A stretch of DNA of 64,000 nt from contig NZ_CP132353.1 of the NCBI RefSeq assembly GCF_030758455.1, forward strand, positions 4,030,001-4,094,000, written 5' to 3'. The notes below the pieces were generated by a model, which made no database searches, had not been told where the DNA came from, and saw nothing but the letters and a program-made list of their open reading frames with translations. A program made the translations under genes and the position numbers. Below are positions 37,114 through 46,110 of the stretch, piece by piece; position 1 is the stretch's first letter; each line of letters begins with the position of its first letter. This stretch comes from Erwinia pyri (GTDB lineage Bacteria; Pseudomonadota; Gammaproteobacteria; Enterobacterales; Enterobacteriaceae).

Positions 37114-38370
37114 TCATTTGTAGGTTTTGTAGTTGAGTGAGGAAAGCTGTATTTTAAGAATGACGCCATTCTTAAAGAGATAATTCATTACCGTCAGGGA
37201 GAGCAGTTCTGTTACCAGTACGCTCCAGGCAGCTCCTGTTAATCCCCAGAAACGGATGAAGAACCAGTTGGTCACTACGCTAATTACCACCAGTAAAACA
37301 ATCTTAACCAGCAGATAATTAAAACCACCTTCTTTCACCATATAGCGATAAGCTACTGTTCCCATTGCCGAAAAGCAGGTTGCTAACGACAATAACGTAA
37401 CGAGGTTTCCCGATTGTGTGTAGTCATGCCCATAAAGGGTAGTGATGATCTTTTCGCCAAACAGCGCGACGACAAGAAGCATCAAAAATGATACTGCCAT
37501 AACATAGCCATTCAGCCTTGCGGCCAGTTTCACTGCCACATCCGCGCGCTCCCTGAAGATCTCAGAAAAACAGGATGTAATAATTGCCACCGGAATAAAG
37601 ATCCACGAGGCAGAAATCGTATTGGCGGCGGTAAAGAGCCCCAGGTCGTGCGCTGACCCCACGCCTACCAGGAAAAACTGCGCCAGCTTCACCTGAATCG
37701 AAATGAACACGCTGGATATAGCCAGCGGTAAGCCCGCATGCAGCAGATAGCGCAGATAGCTTCTGTGCCTGCGTTTAGGCGGTGGGCTGATGCTGTTCGC
37801 CTGATAGAAGCGGCTACGCTTGATAACGTAAGGCACCAGCGTGACGGCCACTATAGAGAATGAAAGCAGCAGAGGGCTCAGCTTGAACCACGCCACCAGA
37901 AAACTGATAGCAAAACTAATGAGCATACCGGTGGCATTGGCAACCGTATTCATCCGTGATTCCAGCCGGGCGTTGTTATATACGCTGAAAATATCCTGGG
38001 TAACAAACATCGCAGAGAGAAACGATGCGATAGCGAAAACCAGAAAGTTTTCCCGCATTTCCAGCCAGACATAAATTAATACCGGCACGGAGAGCAGTAA
38101 CAACAGGGCCATTCGCAGCTGTTTGGCAACCGCCATCAGCCGTATTCCTTTAGCCGCACTTTTGCTGATACTTTTAAACAGAATGGTTTCAGTACCGAAA
38201 ATGGCAATAGTCTGAACAATTGAAAAAAGTGAAGCAGAAAATGCTATTTGCCCGAATATCGAAGGCCCAAAGGATTTTGCGACATAGGATGTGACAAATA
38301 TCACACCGAATACGGAAACAACCTTTTCCGACATCATCCAGATGGCGTTTGACATAGCGCTGTGTTTCAT
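37114..38370 (-). CDS. Wzx-like oligosaccharide flippase (MOP superfamily)
   Basis: With the start at 38370 (AAGGA eight bases upstream) the protein is 418 residues and has about 12 membrane helices. The N-terminus SNAIWMMSEKVVSVFGVIFVTSYVAKSFGPSIFGQ is typical of O-antigen/polysaccharide flippases. The frame extends 49 codons further up without a good ribosome site. It is expected to flip lipid-linked sugar units across the inner membrane. Only the ATP-grasp partner is present, with no glycosyltransferases or polymerase, so it is either a cluster remnant or a helper for a locus elsewhere. Confidence 0.85.
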   Translation of the reverse strand: MKHSAMSNAIWMMSEKVVSVFGVIFVTSYVAKSFGPSIFGQIAFSASLFSIVQTIAIFGTETILFKSISKSAAKGIRLMAVAKQLRMALLLLLSVPVLIYVWLEMRENFLVFAIASFLSAMFVTQDIFSVYNNARLESRMNTVANATGMLISFAISFLVAWFKLSPLLLSFSIVAVTLVPYVIKRSRFYQANSISPPPKRRHRSYLRYLLHAGLPLAISSVFISIQVKLAQFFLVGVGSAHDLGLFTAANTISASWIFIPVAIITSCFSEIFRERADVAVKLAARLNGYVMAVSFLMLLVVALFGEKIITTLYGHDYTQSGNLVTLLSLATCFSAMGTVAYRYMVKEGGFNYLLVKIVLLVVISVVTNWFFIRFWGLTGAAWSVLVTELLSLTVMNYLFKNGVILKIQLSSLNYKTYK

Positions 38371-38909
38371 CGAAGCATCCTTTGTAAAACTAATCACTTG
38401 TTGCAATAACTCGGACATCCATGTTGAAAACGAAAAAGTAATACGCTCAAAAATCCTGGCGATTAAAGTGGACCTAAAATTTATAAAACGGATTAATCCT
38501 AATCCGCGCTTATTCAAAAGCGTTCGTTTTTCACATCTTCATCAATGAAAATTTTTTTGAAATTCTTCAGAGGCAAATCTTGAGGGATTTTCCCTAAGCC
38601 ACTTTTGGCGCTAATTATCATGGCACAGATTTTACCGATTACATGCTGGAGTATTCTGAATTACTCGCTGGTCTTGTTCATGACATGAGACGAATTTATA
38701 TCAAAAACCCGCATATCGAAAGCTAACTCGGGACTTTGGAAATAAAATAGGAGAAATCCCATGATGATATTTCTTCATAATCACTTAACTTAATCGTTGC
38801 CATTCAAATCGCGCACTTACACAGGCTGCCCTAATTTATGGAATTATCAGATCCATTTATTATTGCAGTCATTCTCATCACATTATAGTTAAGAAACGGA
38901 AGAGCATTT
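38371..38909. promoter_or_regulatory. AT-rich region between flippase and transposase-like genes
   Basis: This 539-base gap is strongly AT-rich and lies between divergent genes. It must hold their promoters. I see no JUMPstart/ops element, RNA gene or insertion-sequence end. Confidence 0.4.
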
Positions 38910-39305
38910 ATGAGAAAGTCACGATATACAGAAGAGCAAATCACCAGCGCCATTAAAGCATCTGAATGCGGTGTAAAGGTGAAAGAGATTTGCGAAGAAC
39001 TGGGCATCTCTGAAGCGACGTTTTACAGCTGGAAGAAAAAATTTGCCGGTCTTTCTTCTGAGGAAGGAAGGAAAATCAAGGGTTTAGAAGAGAAAGTGCA
39101 TAACATGGAGCGTGAATTACAGACTCTCTCATCCGATAAAGAGATGCTGCAAAGCGTTCTTAAAAACTTCTTTACTACCAATGACAAACGCCAGGCGGTT
39201 AATTATCTGCAGGATACTTTTGATATCGGAACCCGCCGCAGCTGCCGTTTGTTGGATATAAGTCGCAGTGTTTACCACTATCCCTACAATGTAGAAAATC
39301 ATTAA
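38910..39305 (+). CDS. Truncated IS3-type transposase (OrfA fused to the OrfB N-terminus)
   Basis: Residues 1-95 are an IS3-family OrfA: HTH (RKSRYTEEQITSAIKASECGVKVKEICEELGISEATFYSWKKKF) then a leucine-zipper-like coiled coil (KGLEEKVHNMERELQTLSSDKEML). Residues 100-128 (QAVNYLQDTFDIGTRRSCRLLDISRSVYHY) correspond to the start of OrfB, but the DDE catalytic domain is missing and the frame closes at 131 residues. The reading frame is intact with GGAAGAG before the ATG, and no terminal repeats are seen. It may be a dead fragment or a DNA-binding protein co-opted by the host. Confidence 0.75.
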   Translation: MRKSRYTEEQITSAIKASECGVKVKEICEELGISEATFYSWKKKFAGLSSEEGRKIKGLEEKVHNMERELQTLSSDKEMLQSVLKNFFTTNDKRQAVNYLQDTFDIGTRRSCRLLDISRSVYHYPYNVENH

Positions 39306-40145
39306 TTGAGATCTATCGCACATTTCATTATTACTTGCAGGACCAAATTAAAATATTTCCAATGCTAATTGAAAAGTACGAACCCATTTCAGGGAGACGC
39401 TTTTTTGTGATGAGTTAGTTGTCATTATCGTCCCCTAATGATCTGTTCATTTATTCATCACCAGCTAAAAACCTTTTAACTTCAAGTGCTTCTGAGCGCA
39501 TTTATCTTTGAGTCCAAAGATAAATGCGCCTTTCATGACATTAACTCTTCTAACAGAAAGCACAAAAAACAACCATACTACTTCAAATTTCGTAAACCTT
39601 TTCTTTTTATGAATGGTTCATGAATTTGACGCTTCTGGCAAATTCCTACCCCTTCTGCTACTCCCTGTTCCGGCCTGAAAGCCCGCCCTGCGGTTCACCT
39701 CAGGGATAAAGCATCCGCTTTACTACCATAAATTAAGTAGAGATGCTTATACATAACCTTATTACTGATTAAAAAACAGCCAAATCAGAAACCCTAACTT
39801 AGCCATTTCTAATGTTTTTAACGAATTTAAAGCGCTTTCCTGACCTTTCCCTGACCAGAATATTTGAGTTAAGTGTGGTTTTACTTTACAGAAGGCGTCT
39901 CAAAAAAGGCGTTTTTGTCATTAAGTAGTCTCTGTTGACTGTCCAAAAACAGCACAAATATCATTAGCGATTATTCTTATAGCGGAACAATTACTTACTG
40001 TGCCAGGTACCAGAGAGCTATATGCAGGCTCTGAGCGGCTCGGCATAGTCTTAAAAACACGCCCTGCATCACATTTCCTGCAAAATAACGGCGGCCTTTG
40101 CGGCCAGCCAGGAGAAAAGGAGCGGGTTAACTTATCAGCAGAAAT
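39306..40145. other. 840-base AT-rich gap with one strong hairpin
   Basis: The stretch contains no supported protein gene. It holds a 15-bp perfect hairpin (39496-39529). The composition is typical of horizontally acquired, H-NS-silenced DNA. IS remnants may be present but I see no recognisable terminal repeat. Confidence 0.45.
39496..39529. terminator. 15-bp perfect hairpin in the AT-rich gap
   Basis: GCGCATTTATCTTTG (39496-39510) and CAAAGATAAATGCGC (39515-39529) with a 4-base loop. It could end transcription from 38910, but only CTTTC follows, so a regulatory or processing role is equally possible. Confidence 0.5.
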
Positions 40146-41111
40146 TTATTTATCAGGGATGACTTTAATGATGACGGGTTCGGGTTTGATGCGGGTAGCG
40201 ACAACTACGCCCGCCATCAGACAGAGGATGCCGCAGAGCGTCAGCAGAGGCGGCCAGCTCTGGCGAATAAGAAAGGTATAAGCCAGTCCGGCGAGGATTT
40301 CGAACACGATTAACGGACCAACCAGCACGGTAGGCAGACGCTGGCTCGCTTCGTTCCAGCATAGTGCGCCCAGCCAGGAACAAAACAGCCCAATCGCTAT
40401 CATCAGAGGGACAAAAAGCGCGGGATGCGGGCCAAAAGGCAACGCGAAATCGGGCTGGGTCATATGCAGCTGAAGACTCACCAACAGATAGCCCACTATC
40501 GCCAGCGGCAAGGTGGCGATGCCCTGTGCCGTTGCCCAAGTGGTCGCCTTTTTCTCCGGATGCTCTCGTAGCCAGCGAGCGTTGCGTAGCGGGTACCATG
40601 TCCAGCAGATCGTCGCCATTATGGCCAGCGCAATGCCGCTGAGATAGCGCCACGGATCGGTATGCTGAACACTCCCCGTTAACTCTGCGATATTGACGAA
40701 CACCAGGCCGCCAGCAATCAATATCAGGGCCGGCGTCAGCTTGCGCCAGGACAACCTGCCTTCATGATGACCATAAAGCAGGTTGGCGCTGACGGATATC
40801 ACCACCGGCAGCGTGCCGATAATCATTGTGGAAACCGGTGCGCCGGTGCGCTGGATAGCATTTGCCAGAAAGGTGTAATAAAGAAGGTTGCCGACCAGCG
40901 CCAGTTTAAGTGCTTCACGCCAGTCGCTACGCTTAAGCTGGCGCAGGCGTTTCCAGTCGCGCCAGGCAAGCGGCAAGGCGATCAGGCCAAACGCCAGATA
41001 ACGGGCGACAGACTGCAGCGCGCCGGGATAGTCGGGCACCAGTAAAGGACCAACAAAAATCAGACCCCACATCATCCCGGCAGCCAGAGCAAACAATACA
41101 CCTGCAAACAT
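40146..41111 (-). CDS. EamA/DMT-family transporter
   Basis: The protein has about ten membrane helices in two EamA repeats (MFAGVLFALAAGMMWGLIFVGP and the second half from about residue 145). I chose the ATG at 41111, preceded by GCAGG; the frame opens 14 codons earlier with no ribosome site. It is probably an exporter of amino acids or metabolites. It lies downstream of an AraC-type regulator on the same strand, about 70 bp from its stop, so it is a likely target. Confidence 0.83.
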   Translation of the reverse strand: MFAGVLFALAAGMMWGLIFVGPLLVPDYPGALQSVARYLAFGLIALPLAWRDWKRLRQLKRSDWREALKLALVGNLLYYTFLANAIQRTGAPVSTMIIGTLPVVISVSANLLYGHHEGRLSWRKLTPALILIAGGLVFVNIAELTGSVQHTDPWRYLSGIALAIMATICWTWYPLRNARWLREHPEKKATTWATAQGIATLPLAIVGYLLVSLQLHMTQPDFALPFGPHPALFVPLMIAIGLFCSWLGALCWNEASQRLPTVLVGPLIVFEILAGLAYTFLIRQSWPPLLTLCGILCLMAGVVVATRIKPEPVIIKVIPDK

Positions 41112-41182
41112 AGAAACCTGCTTTTCAATAAAAGAGAGGCACATTGTCGGCATCAGGAGAGTAAAAAGCTTGTAGCAAATTG

Positions 41183-42016
41183 CTATCGCCTGCTGGCGTT
41201 GACCTGTTTCTGGTAACGCGCGGGGGTAATGCCATAGCGCCCTGCAAAGCTTTTTGTCAGATGGGCCTGGTCGCTTAATCCTACCATCACCGCCACGTTC
41301 GCCGCAGGGATCCCTTGCGTAAGCAGCGTTTTAGCATGGTAAAGACGAAACGCCATAAGCATCTGGTGGGGAGTCACATGGAAATGCGCCTTGAACTGAC
41401 GCTGGAAATGGTAAGGGCTGAGTGAGACCAGGCTGGCCAGATCGGCAAGAGAATGGGTGTCGGCCAGATTTTCACGAAGACAAGCTTTAACCAGATCAAA
41501 ACGGTGTCGGGCTTCAGCAGGTAATTTTTCCGCAATGCAGGCGTGAGGACGCAGAAGTTCAGTCAGCGAAAGCAGCAACCCGTCCCGCGCCAGCGGATCG
41601 GGCGCTTGCCATAGCGCGGCCAGCAAGCCAGAGAGCTGTTGCGCCCGCAGCGGATCAAACCGCACTGCGTCAGTAAACCACCAGCCCCGTTCCCCTGATA
41701 ACGCTTCAAGCTGCTGTGGCTCGATATAGATCATCCGATATTGCCACCCCTCTTCAGCAGCCGATTCACCGGTGTGCAGTTCATCCGGATTCATCAGTAC
41801 CAGCGATTGCGCAGGGGCAAGATGCTGAACCCCGCGATAGCGGAAACGCTCGGCCCCCGCCACAATCGTGCCGATACCAAAGGCTTCATGGGTGTGCGGT
41901 TCAAAGGCATAACGGGAGATATGGGCGTGATAAAGCTCCACCCCCGGCAACCCCTCAAGGTGGCGAAACTGGGCGCGATCTTTTTCATCACTGAACTGCG
42001 CTGGCACACCCTGCAC
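41183..42016 (-). CDS. AraC-family regulator with N-terminal sensor domain
   Basis: The 277-residue protein starts at a GTG with GGAG six bases upstream. The N-terminal cupin-like domain (VELYHAHISRYAFEPHTHEAFGIGTIVAGAERF) is followed by the AraC HTH pair (LADLASLVSLSPYHFQRQFKAHFHVTPHQMLMAFRLYHAKTLL and NVAVMVGLSDQAHLTKSFAGRYGITPARYQ). This is the common layout of AraC regulators that control an adjacent exporter, here the EamA gene. Ligand unknown. Confidence 0.87.
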   Translation of the reverse strand: MQGVPAQFSDEKDRAQFRHLEGLPGVELYHAHISRYAFEPHTHEAFGIGTIVAGAERFRYRGVQHLAPAQSLVLMNPDELHTGESAAEEGWQYRMIYIEPQQLEALSGERGWWFTDAVRFDPLRAQQLSGLLAALWQAPDPLARDGLLLSLTELLRPHACIAEKLPAEARHRFDLVKACLRENLADTHSLADLASLVSLSPYHFQRQFKAHFHVTPHQMLMAFRLYHAKTLLTQGIPAANVAVMVGLSDQAHLTKSFAGRYGITPARYQKQVNASRR

Positions 42017-42229
42017 TTGACTCTCCGTCAGAGAATAGAGAAAAGATAAGCTTACGACGTTTGCGCAGGGCGATCCATTCTTGCCGTTTACCCGACTGAT
42101 TTGCCTTAATTCTTCCGCAAGATAAACGGTTATTCAACGACTAAGAATTTTCTTAAATCGAGCAGGGACGTTTACCGAATGTTGAGCGTCAGAGTGGTTG
42201 ACTGTGGTTTTCCTTCTGGATGAGCCGCT

Positions 42230-43165
42230 ATGTCTGATACCACTTTACTTCCCTACCCGGAGACGAACCTGACCTTTTTCTTCTCCCTGATCACCGGAAA
42301 ATTCAAGCCGGGAAAATTGTGGTATGACCGTGAATATCGCATCAAATATCTGTTCCGTTCCCTTGCCGTGCCAACCACGACCTGGAAGATAGTGAAAGCC
42401 ATTACCGGCGAACCGGTGATGCGCGATATTTTGCCCGTTCAGCATACGCTACCCAGTAAAATACACCGCCCTTACCTTTATAGCGGCATGCCGACAACTG
42501 ACCGCGCTGATGCGATCATTAACCACTATCGCTATGTGAAAAATTTGCCCGTTCCGCGCCTGCGTCAGGCGATGCTGACCCGCCAGGGCGTCGATTTAAT
42601 CACCTTCACGGGAAAGAGTGGCGAAACGTTCACCATTACGCTGGCCTGCACCGGCCGTTGTGAACGAGAGGGGGAGGTCAATCTGCTGTTCCGGCGTGAG
42701 GGCGTCCAGCTGGCGATGCTGACCTTTGCGGTGACGGAAAGTCACGGCCAACACGTGGCGATGATTGGTGGCATTCAGGGCGCCCACCGGGATACGCCGC
42801 ACGAGCTGATCCGCGAAGCGACCAAAGCCTGTTACGGGCTATTCCCAAAACGTTTGCTGATGGAAACGCTGAGCCTGATTTGTACCGGCACCGGCATTGA
42901 AAAAATCGAAGCGGTCAGCGACAACGGCCATATCTTCCGCAGCCTGCGCTACCGGCTGAAAAAACGTCAGCTGTTCCACGCCAGTTACAATGAATTCTGG
43001 GAGACGCTGAACGCGCAGCCGCTTTCAGACAAACTCTACTCGCTGCCGCTCCGCTTCCCGCGTAAGCCGCTGGAAGAGATAGCCAGTAAAAAGCGGTCGG
43101 AATACCGTAAGCGTTATGAGCTGCTGGATGCCATACAGGGGCAGTTCAGTCAGGCGATTGCCTGA
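42230..43165 (+). CDS. VirK/YbjX family protein (DUF535)
   Basis: The 311-residue protein has the DUF535 core: LYSGMPTTDRADAIINHYRYV, AMIGGIQGAHRDTPHELIREATKACYGLFPKRLLMETL and CTGTGIEKIEAVSDNGHIFRSLRYRLKKR. VirK/YbjX proteins are linked to virulence and to resistance to cationic peptides in enterics. The C-terminal region has Arg/Lys-rich stretches. It is soluble or peripheral, with no signal peptide. Biochemical activity unknown. Confidence 0.85.
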   Translation: MSDTTLLPYPETNLTFFFSLITGKFKPGKLWYDREYRIKYLFRSLAVPTTTWKIVKAITGEPVMRDILPVQHTLPSKIHRPYLYSGMPTTDRADAIINHYRYVKNLPVPRLRQAMLTRQGVDLITFTGKSGETFTITLACTGRCEREGEVNLLFRREGVQLAMLTFAVTESHGQHVAMIGGIQGAHRDTPHELIREATKACYGLFPKRLLMETLSLICTGTGIEKIEAVSDNGHIFRSLRYRLKKRQLFHASYNEFWETLNAQPLSDKLYSLPLRFPRKPLEEIASKKRSEYRKRYELLDAIQGQFSQAIA

Positions 43166-43197
43166 GACAAGCGGGGGAAATAGCCCTGTTAAACGGG

Positions 43198-43635
43198 CTA
43201 CTTATTCTCTTTTTCGACGTCGTCGATTCGCCAGCCTGCCGCCTCTTTATGCAGCGTGATCAGCAGAAGCTGCCGATCGGCAGGATCGTTGCCCAGCGTC
43301 ACGTCGCCGGTAGCGGTGGTGCCATTCAGGGTAAAACGCCCTACGTTAACATGATCTACCCAGCTGTCGCTGTAGTCCTGATCCTGAAGAAAATAGTCGT
43401 CATCCATGCCTTCCGGGCTTTTGATCAGCACGTTGATTTTCTGAAGCAGCCGCGGCGTAACAAAGGCGTTAAGTTGGGGATCGTGTTCATCAATCGGGCT
43501 TTCGTCTTTACTTAAGGCCGTTAAGTACCAGCTGTAAAAATTTCTGCTGGTCGCTTCGGGATCGCTGTTCTGTTCCGCGGCCGTTACCTGCCAAGCCAAC
43601 AGGGCCATCGCTGACGCCAGTAACCATTTTTTCAT
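43198..43635 (-). CDS. Exported DUF3828-like protein
   Basis: The 145-residue protein begins with a signal peptide (MKKWLLASAMALLAWQVTAA). The mature part, NFYSWYLTALSKDESPIDE..LNAFVTPRLLQKIN..DDYFLQDQDY, and the C-terminal LLITLHKEAAGWRIDDVE are typical of DUF3828 (cystatin/NTF2-like fold). It is probably a periplasmic protein that acts alone; function unknown. Confidence 0.78.
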   Translation of the reverse strand: MKKWLLASAMALLAWQVTAAEQNSDPEATSRNFYSWYLTALSKDESPIDEHDPQLNAFVTPRLLQKINVLIKSPEGMDDDYFLQDQDYSDSWVDHVNVGRFTLNGTTATGDVTLGNDPADRQLLLITLHKEAAGWRIDDVEKENK

Positions 43636-44021
43636 CTGATGCCATCTCTACCCGGAAAATTCGGAATGCTGAGCTAATTTACCCTTTCACGCTGCGCTTT
43701 GAGCAGAAATTCGCTTTTTTTTTAGTAACTGTTTATACAGGATGTGGCCGCAGCCGGCGCCTGTACCCTGTTTTGCTCAGCTCTGCCCTCCTCCCGACTA
43801 CAAAAGGCAGATTCATCAGAAACGCAAAATGAGCAAAAAATGGCCGTAAACTGACAATAATTGAGATAAACAGCGGCAAACGGACATTACTTATTTTCGT
43901 TAACAAATAACCCGGCATTCCGGCAATCTCTTTTCCGGACAACTCATTTTTTTCACTACAATCAGGTTTTACGGGCATGTGGGTAATTTTGCCTGTGTGG
44001 TGAGAACGTCGGGGAGAAGAG
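43636..44021. promoter_or_regulatory. Intergenic region between DUF3828-like and DUF1275 genes
   Basis: The 386-base gap between divergent genes holds their promoters and a 9-T run near 43715. No gene or clear operator is seen. Confidence 0.4.
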
Positions 44022-44777
44022 ATGCAACAGATGTTGATAAAGAGTAAGCGCAACAGAACGCACCTTGAAGATCGCCACTTAGCTCTGGTACTCGCTACCG
44101 CCGCTGGACTGCTGAACGCAATGGCGCTGGGTGCGTTCGGCTTTTTCCCCTCCCATATGTCGGGTAACACTTCGCAAATCTCGACGGAAGTCTCTTCATC
44201 TGATTTAAGCGACCTGCTGATCCTGGCGGCCATTATTATCGCGTTTGTTACCGGGTCGGTCACTTCCCGTCTGCTGGTCATCAGCGGGATTAAAAATAAT
44301 ATCCGGACAATCTTCAGCCTTATTTTGCTGATGGAGGGCATCGCGCTGATCCTGCTATCGCTGTTTGAGCAGTTCTTCTACTCTTCCAGCCATAATAATG
44401 AAGTGATTGTACTGCTGGGATTCCTGATGGGCATCCACAACGCCACCTCCACTCAGCTCTCTGACGGTCGTGTCCGGTCCACCCATATTACCGGCACCTT
44501 AACTGACGCGGGCATAGCGCTGGGATCTGTGTTGAGCGCGCTGCTGCGCCGTGATTTTTCGAAAGATTTAAAGGCGCAGCGCAGCCAGCTTTTCACCCAC
44601 CTGGTGACGATCTTTTCGTTCCTGGCGGGCGGGGTTTGCGGGCTGCTGCTGTTTAAGTTTTATGGCTTTACCGCCATGATTGCCGTCGGCGCGTTTCTGG
44701 CACTGGTGTCGTTAAGCTCCATCACGCTTACGCTGCTGATGGCAAAAAAACGCGCCCTGAAGCCGGGGATTTTATGA
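44022..44777 (+). CDS. DUF1275 (YoaK-like) membrane protein
   Basis: The 251-residue protein has six predicted membrane helices and the DUF1275 motifs LVLATAAGLLNAMALGAFGFFPSHMSGNTSQIS and GIHNATSTQLSDGRVRSTHITGTLTDAGIALGS. Family function is unknown; members are thought to be transporters. GGAGAAG precedes the ATG. The stop overlaps the convergent OYE gene by a few bases. Confidence 0.87.
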   Translation: MQQMLIKSKRNRTHLEDRHLALVLATAAGLLNAMALGAFGFFPSHMSGNTSQISTEVSSSDLSDLLILAAIIIAFVTGSVTSRLLVISGIKNNIRTIFSLILLMEGIALILLSLFEQFFYSSSHNNEVIVLLGFLMGIHNATSTQLSDGRVRSTHITGTLTDAGIALGSVLSALLRRDFSKDLKAQRSQLFTHLVTIFSFLAGGVCGLLLFKFYGFTAMIAVGAFLALVSLSSITLTLLMAKKRALKPGIL

Positions 44778-45914
44778 AGTTTTTGACAACTCCGGGTGAT
44801 AAACCGGGTAATCGGTAAATCCTTCACTGCTCCCACCATAAAGCGTGGCGGCGTGATGACTGTTAAGCGGCCAGCCATTGGCGATGCGTTCCGGCAGGTC
44901 GGGATTCGCGACAAAAGGGCGACCGAAGGCGATCAAATCGGCGAGATTATCCTCAACCAGTCTGGCGCCGCGCTCAGCCGTATAACGGCCTGCATAAATG
45001 ATACGCCCGCTGAAGATAGCCCGGATCTCACGGCGGAAAGCTTCAGGCAGATCCGGGGCATTTTCCCAGTCCGCTTCGGCTATAGAGAGATAGGACACAC
45101 CGGCGTTTTCCAGTATTTTCACCGCTTCAACGTAGGTTTTATGGGGATCTTTTTCTACCAGCCCAATATAGACGCGCTCTTCATCGGTGCTGGTAAAGAG
45201 CGGTGTAAAACGAACGCCCAGACGTTCTGGCCCTATGGCCTCACTGATAGCCTGAACGATTTCACGCAGGAACCTCAGTCTGTTTTCAACAGAACCACCA
45301 TATTCATCAATACGCTGGTTGGCATGCTCCGAAATAAACTGATTAACCAGATAGCCATTGGCAGCATGGATTTCAACGCCGTCGAAACCTGCACTGAGCG
45401 CATTTTTTGCCGCCTGAGCATAGAGGCCGACCAGGGTTTTAATCTCTGTGTGAGTCAGTTCACGGGGCATCGAAGGCGCAACCAGTGTCCCTGTATTCGG
45501 CCCGGTTTCGATAAAAGCTTTTACTTTTTCGGCCATGATGGCAGAGGGCGCTACGGGTGCTCCCTCCTCTGGCTGCAAAGCGGAATGGGAGACGCGTCCC
45601 ACATGCCAGAGTTGCGCAAAAATGATCCCTCCTTCGGCATGTACCGCACGGGTAACTTTTTGCCAGCCCTCAATCTGCTGCTGACTGTAAATACCCGGTG
45701 TCCAGGCATAGCCCTGACCGCGAGGCTCGATTTGCGTTCCTTCGCTGATCATAAACCCTGCGCTGGCGCGCTGGCGGTAGTACTCAGCCATGAGATCGGT
45801 GGGCACATTACCTGGCTGGGCGCTTCTCTGCCGCGTAAGAGGCGGAAAGACGATACGGTTCTTAAGCGTATAGGGGCCAAGGGTGGTGGTTTCAAATAAA
45901 GCTTTATGATTCAT
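44772..45914 (-). CDS. Old yellow enzyme family alkene reductase (NemA-like)
   Basis: From the ATG at 45914 (GGAA upstream) the protein has 380 residues and the OYE barrel motifs: TTLGPYTLKNRIVFPPLTRQRS at the start, FAQLWHVGRVSH, GFDGVEIHAANGYLVNQFISEHANQRIDEYGGSVENRLRF and the FMN site IAFGRPFVANPDL. It reduces C=C bonds of enones, N-ethylmaleimide and nitro compounds with NADPH. An upstream TAGAC-N5-GTCTA operator (46034-46050) suggests TetR-type control, as in nemRA of E. coli. Confidence 0.92.
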   Translation of the reverse strand: MNHKALFETTTLGPYTLKNRIVFPPLTRQRSAQPGNVPTDLMAEYYRQRASAGFMISEGTQIEPRGQGYAWTPGIYSQQQIEGWQKVTRAVHAEGGIIFAQLWHVGRVSHSALQPEEGAPVAPSAIMAEKVKAFIETGPNTGTLVAPSMPRELTHTEIKTLVGLYAQAAKNALSAGFDGVEIHAANGYLVNQFISEHANQRIDEYGGSVENRLRFLREIVQAISEAIGPERLGVRFTPLFTSTDEERVYIGLVEKDPHKTYVEAVKILENAGVSYLSIAEADWENAPDLPEAFRREIRAIFSGRIIYAGRYTAERGARLVEDNLADLIAFGRPFVANPDLPERIANGWPLNSHHAATLYGGSSEGFTDYPVYHPELSKTS

Positions 45915-46033
45915 GACGTTTTCCAAAATTATCATCAAAAGGATGGTCACCGACTGCGTTCTGTTCCCTGTTCAGCAGGCTGCCTTAACATGTTCAGAGT
46001 TTTACTGACCGATCCTGACGCTGCGAGCATTAA

Positions 46034-46050
46034 TTAGACCGGTCGTCTAA
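46034..46050. promoter_or_regulatory. TetR-type operator, copy 1
   Basis: TTAGACCGGTCGTCTAA has perfect 6-bp arms (TTAGAC/GTCTAA) and a 5-base centre. It lies 120 bp before the OYE start. Two close copies precede the DJ-1/PfpI gene. The arrangement is that of a TetR-family (NemR-like) regulon; the regulator is not in the window. Confidence 0.7.
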
Positions 46051-46110
46051 ATTCTGGGCAAACCGCTGATGCTGGTAACAAGAGCTGCTCCGGGTGTGAT
46101 TATCGTACGA

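Noticed and set aside
42245..42445. 66-codon minus-strand frame inside the VirK/YbjX gene
   Set aside because: Shadow of the supported plus-strand gene.
43733..44341. 202-codon minus-strand open frame
   Set aside because: It lies antisense to the start of the well-supported DUF1275 gene and its translation has no family features.
44796..45899. 367-codon plus-strand open frame
   Set aside because: It is antisense to the old yellow enzyme gene and lacks any recognisable domain.
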